Numbered from the stretch's first letter, positions 1-14,185 are shown. The stretch: 64,000 nt of DNA from Mimachlamys varia (GCA_947623455.1 OX392534.1:33423426-33487425), one strand, 5' to 3'. Made by a program: numbers and translations. Notes: generated by a model not told the origin, from the sequence alone.

Positions 1-1756
1 AAATGTAAAGGTGAAAATTGTACCAACAGGTTTAGAACAACAAAACAAGAAAGGAATGTCCAGAATTCTAGCCGGACATTCCAGTTCATAGAAAATCTGC
101 ACCTGAAATCCATCACTCAGTAGAGTATTGTATGGAACTAAAGCTGAGGTTCGGCCTGATAGGAAATTTCACCTGAATCTATAATGTTGAGTACCACCAT
201 CAAAGTTTATCTAAGCTGAACCAAAGGAAACGGTAACCAGACAAGATGGTTGGTCTCCCTGTAAAGTTTATAGTCTCATAACACATGTTTATGTTGTGGA
301 TGATCATCAAGTAAATGTGATGGCGGAATCCTCATAAAAAATAACAGATTCAGTGGTTAATGGACAAAACCATGGAGAAATAAAACTGGTATACCATATA
401 CATCCTACAATAAAACTGAAACTGATGGCGTGGGAGGGGTGTGTGGGTGAGGGTTGGGGGCGGGGAGGGGGGGGGGTGACCAGACAGTGTACAAGGTGGA
501 AACCAGGGAAAGGTTCTAAAGGATAAACCTTCCAAATTATTTTTCTGCGCTAAAGTAGAATTTAAAACGCCATGATTACTTTAACAGAGTAATTTTTATT
601 CTCAAAAATAATTCTATTCCAATTTAGTCGCAGAATAAATAATACCAACGCCCCCCCCCCCCCCCCCCCCCCCCCCCCAAGTAGCAGCTCATGCTCACCT
701 CACATTTTCGCTCAGAGAGTGACTAGAACACACACATTGATACATGAAATATACTTTGTCAACTCATCAAAGCTCCATTTGTCCCTCCTGACACTACAGA
801 CCCAGCAAGAACCCATGATGATCTGTCCAGGTTATGACCCCCAGGCTGTCTTAACTTGACAATAATTTATTTTTCTCGCCTTTGTATATGTACCAGTAGT
901 TTGACCTCAGTGTGAATCTATTTGACTCACATATCCCCTACCTTTACCATTTCACTTGATCTACTGTGTTCAGTGATACAACTGGGTGATGGAATCAAAC
1001 TTTGGAGAATTCTGTGAAAAACCCAGAGACAAAATTTGTAAGGGTGAAGAATTATGATTATCCGTTTTTGAATCTTTTTAGCAATTTTCCTTGTAAGCTA
1101 CTTTTATCAATGCATGACCACAAGCAAAGTGTAACACAAATGTGTGAAAATCATCTGAAGCAAAGTGCAATGCAGTAAGTTCATCACCATTTATAACATT
1201 TTGTATAATGGTATACATGTTATATATTATTAAATACCCCTTGCAGTTTCCCACATAAATTAGAAATATAGTGGTATATTTTACACATTTTCAAGTTTCT
1301 TTACCAAAGATATTTAAGACATCTATTGTCTTTTAATAAGTGGGTACCAGGTAGTATATCCAATAGTATTTTGGGGGGGGTCAAAAAACAACTCGATCAC
1401 TAGGAATATATACGAAAAACAGTAAGACAATTCGGTGAATTAGTCCCAACCGAATGCAACTACCTCACCAAGGTTATCCTATCACCCCAGTATGAAGTTC
1501 CAGAGACAAGAAGTGTAGGAAATAGAACCCAAACTAACTTTTTCTTTGACGAAGGTCAAAGTTCAAAATGTAGGTCACAGTGACCTACTTTTGATGTGTG
1601 ACACAAACTCATCAAGGTGAATTCACACCCAAAGTATGAAGTTCCAATGTAGGAAACAGAGCCTGAACAAGATAGCGTAAGATTGGCCAAAAGCATATAA
1701 GCACTACACGAAAGGATAGTCCCTTCCTCTTCCCGTTCTGGGGCTAATAAAAAAAT
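1..1756. other. No gene recognised
   Basis: AT-rich sequence with a G-rich stretch near 450 and the poly-C tract. A repeat-like segment with AGTATGAAGTTCCA occurs twice between 1490 and 1650. Confidence 0.5.
639..678 (+). repeat. Poly-C tract
   Basis: An almost pure C run. Similar C or G runs occur near 4650, 9118, 9240, 11438, 15577, 25518 and 28726. Lengths are prone to sequencing error. Confidence 0.8.
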
Positions 1757-2053
1757 ATTCAATTTCTTGTCCCAAGCTTGAAATATTCAATTTCTATCCC
1801 AAGCTTGAAATATTCAATTTTTGTCCCAAGCTTGAAATATTCAATTTCTTGTCCCAAGCTTGTAATATTCAATTTCTTGTCATAAGCTTCAAATATTCAA
1901 TTTCTTATCCCAAGCTTGAAATATTCAATTTCTTGTCCCAAGCTTGAAATATTCAATTTCTTATCCCAAGCTTGAAATATTCAATTTCTTGTCCCAAGCT
2001 TGAAATATTCAATTTCTTGTCCCAAGCTTGAAATATTCAATTTCTTGTCCCAC
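1757..2053 (+). repeat. 28-bp minisatellite
   Basis: About ten copies of a unit with TTGTCCCAAGCTTGAAATAT and TCAATTTC; most units contain AAGCTT. Confidence 0.9.
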
Positions 2054-3009
2054 TCTGTGTACCTGTAAAATAGTGATTTGATACCAGAATTCAATGTTTT
2101 GTTTAATAATAGGAACACTTTAGCCTGTTTGTCTTACACATCAATTCTATTGGCCAAAGCATTATATTGTTCACATTTACCACTACACACTAGCTAAGGG
2201 GGTGGAAATACATAGATAAAGAGACACTTAGACAAGAAAAACTCCAAGTTTTATTGGTCACTGAATAAAGCCCAACACTACATATTAATTAATCAGCAAT
2301 GTTGTCCATATCTCAGACAAAACAGACGTCTATAAATGTCAGTCATAAAGACGTCCATATCCGTGACCCTGCAAGGTCAACATCCGATTATAGCGCGGAC
2401 AATGGGCCCCGGGGCTAGCACACTAAAACAACAGTAAAACTGTGGTGACTTATTCTGGGGATTGTCTATCTGCACTTTTCTTGTTTTATTTTTCTATTTT
2501 TACCACATAAATCATGTTATATTTTGGCTTCTCATAAGGTGCAAGAGCCATAAATAACATGTTGAATTGTCGATACAAAAATCATACAATACCTATATAC
2601 ATTGTATACTGGTATTGAAATTAAATGATAACATAATTAATGAGGTAAGAATGCTGGATCTTTGCTCAATTCATAAGTGTGAAGTTGAACTTCTCAACCA
2701 TTTCCTTTTCAAAATACATTTCTCCTTTTCTTACTGATGGAGGCAATTAGAGCCTGCATGCTCAATCTTGTTTTAGAAAGAGGAAAAATGCACGACCAGA
2801 CTGTGAAGTTGGAACCAGAGACTTTCCAAAGTCTAGACAGACACCCATGCAAGCGATTGAGCTGTCTGGTTGCCAACGATCCAAGTCTTCGCCCCTGAAG
2901 ACACAACTATTTACAACCCAGGTTCTGTATCATCTTCCCGAGCTTAAATCAAATGTTGAAACAATGATCCTGGTCGCAGGCACCGCTGTAACAGAGAGGG
3001 AAACTGCAA

Positions 3010-3165
3010 GGTTAGTACCTTCAGAACTCTAGACGGATGCTCAACCAACTGAATCAACTCAAGATGGATGCTCAACCAACTGAACCATCTGGTCGTCGAC
3101 AATCAACTCTAGACAGATGCTCAACCAACTGATCCATCTGGTCGTTGACAATCAACCAAGTGTTT
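3010..3165 (+). repeat. Short tandem duplication (GATGCTCAACCAACTGA)
   Basis: Three copies of GATGCTCAACCAACTGA, two followed by CCATCTGGTCGT. Confidence 0.6.
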
Positions 3166-3293
3166 TGCTACACATAAAATATAAGTCCTGGACTATAATG
3201 ATCTACTTATTGTATGTGTAAAACGACAAAGAAAATGTTGAGTGATACACCATAATTTGTAAAACATAATTATTAAGCTTTGTGATTCTACAT

Positions 3294-3615
3294 GGAGGCA
3301 CGTTGGTCTAGTGTCTCGAAGGGTTGCTAGTTTGAGTCCCGGTCACGACACTTGTGTTGTATCCTTGAGCAAGACACTTTACTCTGCTTGTTCCAGTATA
3401 CTCAGCTGTAAATGAGTACGTGGTTGTTAGTGGTAGACAATTGTAGAATGTAAGCTGTGAGCGCTGAAATGGCAGCACCGGTTGTATGCTCCCCAGGGAG
3501 TTGAGAACGATATTGGCTAGTTGCTAAGGCCCTATAACCACGGATAATTATTTGTGAACCGCTTTGAGGCGCCCTTTAAGGTCATGATAAAGCGGTATAT
3601 AAGAACCTCGAATTA
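3294..3615 (+). mobile_element. SINE-like repeat, copy 1
   Basis: The tRNA-like head has a B-box-like GTTTGAGTCCC. The body includes CCTTGAGCAAGACACTTTAC and AACCGCTTTGAGGCG, and the 3' end is AAGAACCTCGAATTA. Further copies lie at 51137 and, as a fragment, at 37466. Confidence 0.7.
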
Positions 3616-4667
3616 AGTATTATTATAAACCAACAAAGGTATTTAGCAATCACCTGGAAGAAATTATCACGATGGATGCTGACAATTAACATACCTAGAA
3701 ACACTGTATATCAAAATCAATATTTTTCAAGCAGATTTATAAAAATGATCAACAACTTACCAGGAACTAAGGAGAAGACCTATAATCCTTTAAATCAGAT
3801 GTGTAAGAAAATTACTGGGTTTATTTGTAAATAAGACGTCTGAATCATTTAAGAAGGGTAGACAGTATCAGTAGACGTTATAAAATACGACAGATCCAAG
3901 TGATACAGCACTTTGAGTTAATGTTGCCTATACAAAAAAAACGTTCTTATCACCATTTAATCTCCCGTGTATTTTTTCTTCTGTTTCTGATATCCTGTTT
4001 TAATGATGAAAGTTGAGCGCGGGAGGGGAGTTATATACCACTGCCTCAGACTATCCCAATACCCAGCGTGACACAGAAATACGTTACATAATGGGTTGCC
4101 TTTTAAGATTCGTGGAGATTGATTTTTTTTATCTTTGACTTTAGAGATAGAGAAGACATTGACAGTCAGGTTTTATTATCACAATACAGTTATCTCCCCC
4201 TGTTGTGAAAAGAAATCTTTGCTCATCATTCCCGTTGATAATCGTTTGGGCTCTCGACACCTATAACATGTGTTCATCGTACTTAGGGTGCCACTTATTT
4301 GAATCCCAGGTCCATATCTATTCGTTAAAAAAGGGCGTTTTCTTGTAAATGATCGCCCCCTTATCTCATACAGTAGACAAAGGTTGACAGGCAAGTAGTT
4401 TTAAAGGGTAAAGGTGTACGACCTTTACATCCGTGAGATCTATATCTTAGTTATTATTTGACAGATTTTAAAGCAGCCAGATGTATGTATTAAAGTTTAT
4501 TTTTATAATTTTCTCACTTAAATAATCCTCCTGTATAATGTGACTGTAAATAAAGGACAGTCATGTCCACTTCCCCACTGTTTTTTATTCATTTGAAAAA
4601 AAAACTCATCTGCTATCCTTTTTTCAAGACTCAAGATATTATTTTTTTTTGGGGGGGGGGGGGGGCA

Positions 4668-5200
4668 GCAGTGGCCAAGTGGTAGATGTGTCTGACATTC
4701 TGCTACCACTAGCCCTCCATCACTAGGTCACAGTGGCAAAGTGGTTGAGGTGTCTGACATTCTGCTACCACTAGCCCTCCACCTCTTGGTTGTGATGGCC
4801 AAGTGTTGAGGTGTCTGACATTCTGCTACCACTAGACCTCCACCTCTAGGTTGTGATGGCCAAGTGGTTGAGGTGTCTGACATTCTGCTACCACTAGACC
4901 TCCACCTCTGGGTTATGATGGCCTAGTGGTTGAGGTGTCTGACATTCTGCTACCACTAGCCCTCCACCTCTGGGTTGTGATGGCCAAATGGTTGAGGTGT
5001 CTGACATTCTGCTACCACTAGCCCTCCACTCTGGGTCGTGGTGGTTAATGTGTCTGACATTCTACTACCACAAGCCCTCCACCTCTGAGTCATGGTAGTT
5101 AAGGTGTCTGACATTCTACAACCACTAGCCCTCCACTGCTGGGTCACAGTGGTCAAGTGGGTTAAGTTGTCTGACATTCTGCTACCACTAGCCCATACCC
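4668..5200 (+). repeat. Tandem array of a SINE tRNA-like head
   Basis: Nine units of 53-63 bp, each with GGCCAAGTGGTTGAGGTG, TCTGACATTCTGCTACCACT and AGCCCTCCACCTC. The last part matches the complement of the SINE end at 18.7 kb. Confidence 0.85.
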
Positions 5201-5969
5201 GTTAACTCTCCCTTATGCTTCATTTAACATTTCCTTTTTTCTGTAAGAGAGAAAGTAAACATAAACATTGTAGGACAATAAGCTTTACTGTCACTGATCA
5301 ATTTCAATGAAGCACTTCATGAAAACTTAAATATTGCTTTGATCTTCGAGTGGCTTGTGCATATGAGTCAAGTATTCAAATATTTCCACGTTTTTTTATT
5401 TCGCTTTGTATAGCCTACATAAGACTCTAGATGTGGAGTAGCAAAAACAAAAATATGCTGTCAGTCAAATCTGCCAACAACAAAAAAAGGAAGGGAATTG
5501 TTATTTTATATAAACCTGAGACAATGTAGGTCAGATATATATAAACCTCACAATAACGATTTGTTGTTTTTTGTGTGCCTGTCTCTGACCCACGCCCCTT
5601 TTGTTTCCTTCCACGCCAGTCTGACTGCCATTCTGTGAAGGCCATTTATCTGGGTTTCTGTGTGGCCTTCCTGGTCAAAGAACACAGCAGTTTCACCAGC
5701 TATAAATGCCAACATGTACAACAATCTGGGTCAAAAATGGCATCAAACTGAACTTTTAAAATTGTATACATCAGAAACGTGTCTGTATTACGGTGTGAAA
5801 CAGACAGTTATATGTGTGAAATACTGATATACCCAGGCATTTTACTTTATATATGTATGAAAAAAAAAATGTGTTAACAGCTTGTTAATGTTCGTGTGAA
5901 ATAATTTTGTGCAAAATAGTTCAGTTTGTGTGAAAAAGAAAAATTTATGCAAAATAGTTTGATTGGATT

Positions 5970-6768
5970 CGATGGGTTGTGAAATGGTGAGGTCTGTGTG
6001 AAATGGTAAAGTCTATGTGAAAATGTGAAGTCTGTGTGAAATTGTGAAGTCTGTGTGAAATTGTGAAGTTTGTGTTAAATTGTGAAGTCTGTGTTAAATT
6101 GTGAAGTCTGTGTTAAATTGTGAAGTCTGTGTTAAATTGTGAAGTCCGAGTGAAATTGTGAAGTCTGTGTGAAATGGTAAAGTCTATGTGAAATTGTGAA
6201 GTCTGTGTGAAATTGTGAAGTTTGTGTTAAATTGTGAAGTCTGTGTGAAATTGTGAAGTCTGTGTTAAATTGTGAAGTCTGTGTTAAATTGTGAAGTCCG
6301 AGTGAAATTGTGAAGTCTGTGTGAAATGGTAAAGTCTATGTGAAAATGTGAAGTCTGAGTGAAATTGTGAAGTCCGAGTGAAAATGTGAAGTTTGTGTTA
6401 AATTGTGAAGTCTGTGTTAAATTGTGAAGTCTGTGTTAAATTGTGAAGTCTGTGTTAAATTGTGAAGTCTGTGTTAAATTGTGAAGTCCGAGTGAAATTG
6501 TGAAGTCTGTGTGAAATGGTAAAGTCTATGTGAAAATGTGAAGTCTGTGTGAAATTGTGAAGTCTGTGTGAAATTGTGAAGTTTGTGTTAAATTGTGAAG
6601 TCTGTGTTAAATTGTGAAGTCTGTGTTAAATTGTGAAGTCTGTGTTAAATTGTGAAGTCTGTGTTAAATTGTGAAGTCTGTGTTAAACTGTGAAGTCTGC
6701 GTTAAATTGTGAAGTCTGTGTTAAATTGTGAAGTCTGTGTGAAATTGTGAAGTCTTTGTGAAATGTAT
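5970..6768 (+). repeat. 19-bp minisatellite with higher-order structure
   Basis: About 42 units of TGTGAAGTCTGTGTTAAAT. A variant unit (GGTAAAGTCTATGTGAAA) recurs at 6005, 6176, 6328 and 6518. Confidence 0.9.
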
Positions 6769-7002
6769 ATGAGTAAAATACAGGTATCTTTGATAACCTG
6801 TAGATAAACAATACATATTCATAACATGACATGTTTGATGTCAAGATATCAACTCAAGGAAGCACCCTAGCTCTTATAAGATCTTTTAAATTTGTCACAG
6901 GCATTTTGGGGCAATGTTCCCATTCAAATATGAGATATTTTGAATGATAGCTATAGGGTCAAGGTCAGCTTGATTAGCCAGGTTTAAACAATAATACTGT
7001 AA

Positions 7003-7229
7003 GCCTTTCCCAAAAGTGTTGTTATCTCCCTTGTTTGCCATATCATGGCTACATTGGGAAGTGTTTTTGAAACAAATTCACGCCATGTAATTATGACGTC
7101 ATAAATGGGAAAGACATCATCCAATATTGTCACATGGCGCCAAATCACCATGAAAATACTTCCCGGAAGTCCATCTTGTATCCACTATTGTGGCCTTTCA
7201 AGGAGAATAACAACACTTTTGGGAAAGGC
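7003..7229. mobile_element. Fold-back MITE
   Basis: The ends GCCTTTCCCAAAAGTGTTG and CAACACTTTTGGGAAAGGC are perfect inverted repeats around a 190-bp core that itself contains ATGACGTCAT. The family is not recognised. Confidence 0.65.
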
Positions 7230-7968
7230 CTATACATTGTAGCAAGCCGATACTACAGTACAAATGTATAAAACCATTCCAACAGCAGTGACTTCATCAC
7301 CTATTAGGTCTTATATCGACTGTACATGTATACTGCGACTCAATCAGCAATTCTTTCTTGAGTTCAATTTAACAGAAAATCAATTTAACCAGAAACCCAA
7401 TTAGTTTTCAATTCAGTTCAAATTCAATATCAGAAAACTGGTGGGGTTTTTTTTTGTCTTTTTTTTTCAATCTCAAAAGGCACAAATAGATCTGAGAGAC
7501 AATTAGTTCTATTTATGGACACAGGCTAATAGGCAATTTGTTGTAATCTATCAACTCTATTGAAGAAAGTGCACTGCTTTGTGAATTCCTTAATCACTAG
7601 ACAGAGATGTCTACGAAGCTTGAATATCAACATTCAAAGTGCAAGGGATATATATATATAACCTGTAGGCTCTGGTTTTCAAATTTTATATATCTATACA
7701 CTGTGAAGGGTCTATGGCATTTAGCCTTACCATACAAATATGGTATACAACTATTTGACCAATGGCAATTAATATAGGTCAAGCTATTGTTTTCTGTTTG
7801 CAATTAAACCTGCTGGCAAAATATGACTCTAGGCCTTTCGTTTTTATAGACAATGCTTTGAACAAGTTTGAGCAACAACTAGGCCTTAAACAATTCAAAG
7901 CAATTGTCAGCAAGTTACTGGCTAAAATGTCTGCATACATTTGTAAAATGAATATGACTGGATATTAA

Positions 7969-8354
7969 AGGCCCAATATACGTAACTTTCGGCAAAACTT
8001 GAAGCGAAAATCAAGCCTAATAACTTATTATATTTATAGGTTTAGTTAAGATTAACTGGTATCAGCAATATTCAAGATGAATTCTTTCGCGGTTACCGGT
8101 ACAGCAGCAGTTGAAACACGCTATTTGTAAACACGCGTCCATTTCGAACCGTCTTCTACCTTCGGTTTGTTGTTGAAGTGGGCCCCATCTGAATTATTTT
8201 CAATTCTTCGGATTTTTTTGTCAAAAATTTCTTGTTAGTCACCGCTCAGGTTAACTTCGTTTTAGGCTTATTTTTGCATGGTAATCAACTGGATTTTTTT
8301 TCAGAATTTTTCAGAATCACCAAACATTTCCCTTAAGTTACGTATATTGGGCCT
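7969..8354. mobile_element. TTAA-flanked MITE, AGGCCCAATATACGTAA family, copy 1
   Basis: The ends AGGCCCAATATACGTAACTT and AGTTACGTATATTGGGCCT are inverted and flanked by TTAA. TTAA targets point to piggyBac- or Kolobok-type mobilisation. The interior is non-coding. Confidence 0.8.
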
Positions 8355-8359
8355 TTAAA

Positions 8360-11300
8360 AAGACAAATGAAAAATGGACACTAAGAATGGAGATATATGG
8401 CTGGATGGAAAGCCAGATGAACAAATATCACAGATGTAAATGGATGAATGAGGAGATGTGCTTTGTTTACATAACCTGGATAGACCTAATACTCCTGAAG
8501 CTTACTGTACAATGGGATGTTGTGTCAGTTGTAGAGTTAACGAGACTGTAATAGTCCAATTCTGAGGGATAACAATAAATAAAAGTGGCAACAAAATTGG
8601 AAATTGGGCGGAACATCACTGATAAGATAAACCATGAAATTCAAATTGCCACACAAGCACAAAATGAAATTGAAAGCCCCCAGGGAGTTAATTTTACAGT
8701 CTGAAACACTGAGACTTCAGGACTATAGCTTGCCTATTTAATGCTCACAATGAAACCCATTCAAACAAAATTATTTTTCATTCAAACCTTCATAATCAGA
8801 AGCCTGAATGGATCTGACCTTTTGGTGACCTTTCATATATGTCCAATTAAAAGCCCTGTTACAAGTGGCAGACCAAGCGGCTGTCTGTGTGTAATTGTGT
8901 GAGAGGCTATGGCCAATTTTCTCCTCCTCAGCTCAAACTTTTACAACTTTCAGGTCACTGGCCATGTGCCCAGTCAATCGACCTTGAAATAAACATTCCA
9001 GATTGTCCAAAATCTCCATCAATGATTATAATTGGCTGTAATCAGTTTCTTAACCCCTATCAAGTTTAGCTATAATCACAATGGCAGTAGGAGAATGTCG
9101 GATTGAAAGGGGGCAGGGGGGGGGGGGGTGCTGTAGAGCAAGATGGAGAGCACCATTTGTTTGGGGAGGGTGTGTGTATTGTATATATGATGAAAGGGTA
9201 GAACAGGGCAAGGGAATAGTTTAGGGAAGGGGTGGAGGAGGGGGGGGGGGGGGGGGGGGGAAGACAGGCTTGCAAAATTAAAGTCCATCCTGTTCTAGAT
9301 TAACTCAAATATTTTCTGTTATTGCTTAAGATATGGTTCAAAAACTTGGGATAATAAAAAGGGATACTGATTAAAAATTCTAATATAATCATATTGCACT
9401 ACCTTGGATATCTTTAATAACATTCATCTATTATCATAATAGGTGTTACATCCCAATCAGTTTAAGACTACAAGTGTGCCCTTTTTTTAATCTCTAGCTA
9501 TTACATTTCAAAATATATTTTAGGTATAAAGAGTCTTAACAATAGTCCTGTAGTATAAGTAGTATGAAAACCTATCTTGGCAGTAATAAAATATGAACCT
9601 AGGAAAACACAGTGTATTGATCAGAAATAAAAAGACTATCCACTGTAAACAAAACTTAGTAGGGAACAGTTATAGTGATGGTTTTAAGTTTCAGTTTTTT
9701 TCATACTCAAGGATATTGCATTTCAAAAAAGATTAAAAAGCCAAAATAGGGATGCAAAACCATGAAAGGCCATTGGACATTCTAGAGGTCAAATACCATG
9801 TTTGACCCTAAAATTAAAGTATTCTGCTGTATTTTTATCAACTTGAGATGAAGTTCAGCCAGCCAGTAGCCACTCAAGGTCTCCCAAGCGATTTGCTTCA
9901 ATGTGGAGATGTACATCTATATAAGTAAATGGCAGTTTCATGACAAAATCTATTACAGGAGCATGTAAGTTTTTGAAAATACCATTCAAATTCCATTTGA
10001 ACCTTTAATACCACAAAACCTGTCTACTGGCTTTCATTGCAAATACATGACAGTAATCTATTTCACTGAGTTTTCAATTTCCCTCCTGACTTGACAAAAT
10101 GACCCCTAAGCCAAGAGTACTGTTGCTAAGGAAACTGAAGACCTGTCAGATTTCAGACAAAGAAACTGACAACCTGTCGGATTTCAGCCTCTGCAATCAT
10201 TTTTCTGCAGTTGGCAAACATTCTATGCATATACAATGAAGAAGGTTGTTAGCTTTTGTCTAGCATGTGTTTGTTTAAATGGATGGCACTATGAATCAAT
10301 GGCTGCTAGAAAGATAAAGGTCACAAACTTGTACATGAAATAGACCAAAAGTTGTCTGAAATAGTATTTGTTTTGCTGATTACACCTACAAAGTACATGC
10401 AATTTTTCATTCAACATACACCTACTTCAAAGGGTTCATATCAATGTATTCTATCCATAGTACATCAGTGTTGTTTTATTGACGATAACCAACGCCACTT
10501 GTAAATAATCAAGGGAGATAAATTACAGAGGAACACCATCAAATCTTAAGAAAACTATATCAACCACATCAAGTCTTAATTATTAACTTAGTATGTCAAC
10601 ATCATACTGTCAACAACATCAATTCTGAGCACATCTATCTAATCAAAATTTGATTTCATCAGTGACAGATTTCTAGAACTCGGTACATGCATTTCAGGCA
10701 CATGATGGATTGATGCATGTTGTACCCATTTTAATAACCACTCATCTTTAAACCTGAAAAACATTGTTATATTTGTCTGCATATATATGATTTATTAAGT
10801 TCAAGAGAAATAAACAAGAAAAAATCACTTTTACTTACCTGGTTATTGAATTGTGATGTCTTGAATCTTAATCATTTCACTCCTCATTGTCAGAATCCTA
10901 AAGATAAGAATGATGCAAAACTTTAAATTGATGATATATCAATTAAGTTATAACCGGATGCAATGTATACATAAATGCAGTTAAAAATTTCAAGCAATTA
11001 TTACAATCTTATGGCAGTAATAATTACATAAATACATTGTAAAATTGATATTGAATTTACCATGAACTCAATCACTTGATAAATCCCAGCTAAGTCCTTC
11101 ATCAATATATATGTCTATGGACACATTCTGTAGTACAAGTGACCTTGACAATAATGAGAACAGACATTCTCAGGCTAGGGAGCTAGGTGTCTAACAGAGA
11201 GAAACTGCTTCATCACTACAAAAACAAACACCACTGCCCTGTATCACATGTAGATCAGTCTGAAACTAGACAGCCAAGCAGGCTACAGATATATAGCTAC

Positions 11301-11830
11301 AAGTCTTATCTATCAAAGGAAGACCAGAAAGATATAATGACCCAAAATCGACAGTTATCTGTAAACTAAATTCCAGTTTATTGGGTACTCACAGATGTAT
11401 CAGATGTATAAGGATTGAGGGAGGTGTTTCTTGTGCCTCCCCCCCCCCCCTCCCTACTGAAGATTGGTCTTATACTACTGGTCCAAGAATCTGGAACCTA
11501 TTTATTTGTGCTAGTGGATTATTTCTAGTTAATCATAAAGGCTAGGAATGGATGTATACAACAACACAGTACACCATTATTGTGTTCTATAGTGTAGTGA
11601 AAATAAGCCACATTAGCAGCCATCAAGTCGATATCAAGTCTACAGTACGAACAGACTATTTGTAAAACAACAGGTAACTTGTTTATGCAATTACAAAGGA
11701 TTGTATATGTATATGTATTGTACATTAATTGTCCAATTAAGTAATAATACCATTGCCCAAAGTACCTGACAATAGTATACACAAGCTTAATGCTTGTGTA
11801 TGGATGGAAAACAGGAATGCAGAATATGGC
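8360..11830. other. No gene recognised
   Basis: AT-rich sequence with two G-rich runs (9118, 9240), a duplicated ACCTGTCNGATTTCAG motif near 10141-10190 and the weak splice candidate at 10839-10897. No open frame looks coding. Confidence 0.5.
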
Positions 11831-13701
11831 TACTTCTGCATAACATGTGTCCAGTCCCTGAGGTCCTGACTTCTACATAACATGTGTCCAGTCCCTGAGG
11901 TCCTGACTTCTACATAACATGTGTCCAGTCCCTGAGGTCCTGACTTCTACATAACATGTGTCCAGTCCCTGTGGTCCTGACTTCTACATAACATGTGTCC
12001 AGTCCCTGTGGTCCTGACTTCTACATAACATGTGTCCAGTCCCTGTGGTCCTGACTTCTACATAACAGGTGTCCAGTCCCGGTGGTCCTGACTTCTACAT
12101 AACAGGTGTCCAGTCCCTGTGGTCTTGACTTCTACATAACATGTGCCAGTCCCTGTGGTCTTGACTTCTACATAACATGTGTCCAGTCCCTGAGGTCCTG
12201 ACTTCTACATATCATGTGTCCAGCCCACGTGGTATTGACTTCTACATAACATGTGTCCAGTCCCTGTGGTCCTGACTTCTACATATCATGTGTCCAGTCC
12301 CTGTGGTCTGGATCTCTACATATCATGTGTCCAGTCCCTGTGGTCTTGACCTCTACATAACATGTGTCCAGTCCCTGTGGTCTTGACCTCTACATAACAT
12401 GTGTCCAGTCCCTGTAGTCCAGACCTCTACATAATATGTGACCAGTCCATGTGGTCCTGACTTCTACATTACATGTGTCCAGTCCCTGTAGTCTAGACCT
12501 CTACATAATATGTGACCAGTCTATGTGGTCCTGACTTCTACATATCATGTGTCCAGTCTCTGTGGCCTCGACTTCTACATAATATGTGACCAGTCCATGT
12601 GGTCCTGACTTCTACATAACAGGTGTCCAGTCCCTGTGGTCCTGACTTCTACATAACATGTGTCTAGTCCCTGTGGTCTTGACCTCTACATAACAGGTGT
12701 CCAGTCCCTGTGGTCCTGACTTCTACATATCATGTGTCCAGTCCCTGTGGTCCCGACTTCTACATATCATGTGTCCAGTCCCTGTGGTCTGGATCTCTAC
12801 ATATCATGTGTCCAGTCCCTGTGGTCTTGACATCTACATAACATGTGTCCAGTCCCTGTGGTCTGAACTTCTACATAACATGTGTCCAGTCCCTGTGGTC
12901 CTGACTTCTACATAATATGTGTCCAGTCCCTGTTGTCTGGCCCTTGATATTTTATGCCAGATTTTGGGTCTTGACTTTTTTTATCAGTGTGTCTGGCCCT
13001 GTGATTTTGATATATCACCTTTAAGTCTAGGACCTATAGACTGTGGGTCTATAAGCTATAATCTTAATCATGTATTTGGCTCCCCTGATATGGACCTGAT
13101 CTGCTGATGTGAAATGAAGGTTTTAAGATACTATATCTGTAAACATGGGAGAGATTTATTTGAAGGTCAATAGGTCATACCTGCCAAAATATTTGTTCAT
13201 CACCTATTTTTTAAAGTATACCAGATTCCAGGAATTGGGCTTAAGTAACACAGGCACTTAACTGTGTTGTGATATTAAAAATAATGCATTTTGATTTAAA
13301 ATTTTAAAAAAAATAGATATTTCAGGAAATTTAAGAGGAAGAGTATAATTATACTGTGTATGTGAATTTATAAGCAGAATGAATAAAGAGTATAAAAGAT
13401 GTGATGTTCAGCTCTTTCCAAATGCACATTAAGTAGTGCTATAACAGGGATGTGTATTCTAATTAGACCTATTTGTCTGTTTTTGTTTTTCTTAGCTAGT
13501 CCCAAATTGAACAGATGCTTAATTGGCATAATGCTATCTTCTGCCAGTGTTCGTCAGATTGGGGAACTTTAATTTATTAGAATAGCTTTAACTTTCTCTT
13601 CAAAGGCAAATATCTTAAATAAACCCCAAAACCTACTTAACCTCCCACAGTAATTTACCTAATTCCAGTTAACTGTTTATAGAAGAAAAAAATCACATAC
13701 C
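10839..13701 (-). other. Possible spliced minus-strand transcript
   Basis: A 59-base segment (10897-10839) is bounded by TATCTTTAG and CCAG|GTAAGT on the minus strand. A donor CTTCAAG|GTATGTG ends another possible exon at 13701. Joined, they leave only a short open frame ending DSDNEE. This fits a 5' leader, a non-coding RNA, or coincidence. Confidence 0.2.
11835..12957 (+). repeat. 37-bp minisatellite
   Basis: About 30 units containing ACATAACATGTGTCCAGTCC and CTGTGGTCCTGACTTCT. Because 37 is not a multiple of three, translation cycles through three frames. Confidence 0.9.
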
Positions 13702-13990
13702 TTGAAGTTGGAGACTTGCAAAACGAGTTTCATCAGTACAGCGAAAGTAATGACATCATCATCTTGTGTGTACCAGTGCATCGCTGCACTTCTGTGGGTT
13801 TGATAATTTCCTTTTACTGTTTGATGTGGAGAATTAATTCCTTTCAACCTGTTATGATCTTAATTGAAGTTGCTCCTAATGACACGTGTGATTTCAGATG
13901 TACCTATGTACCCCGATAAATGTCGATTATGGAATTACACAAAAATATATAATTCCCATACGCATTCAACTCGGTACCTGTATACACACT

Positions 13991-14185
13991 CACAGGGACC
14001 TGAGAATTTGTTACAGTTAGTTTTGGACCTAAACTAGGGTGTTTAAAGTAATTTTACACTTTTTTTTGGGGGGGGGGTGTAGATAAAAATGCGCCCTCAA
14101 TCTTTATGACCATTGAGGGGGCATATTTATCGAAAATTTATGTAAATCCCCCAAAAGTGAAAAATTACTCTTAGTTAGGGCCCCG
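13991..14185. mobile_element. Palindromic CACAGGGACCTG MITE, right end lost
   Basis: The left arm CACAGGGACCTGAGAATTTG is followed by the fold-back core (ATGACCATTGAGGGGGCAT). The right terminus is missing. Confidence 0.7.

Noticed and set aside
12697..12915. 72-residue periodic protein
   Set aside because: A product of the 37-bp array read across frames.
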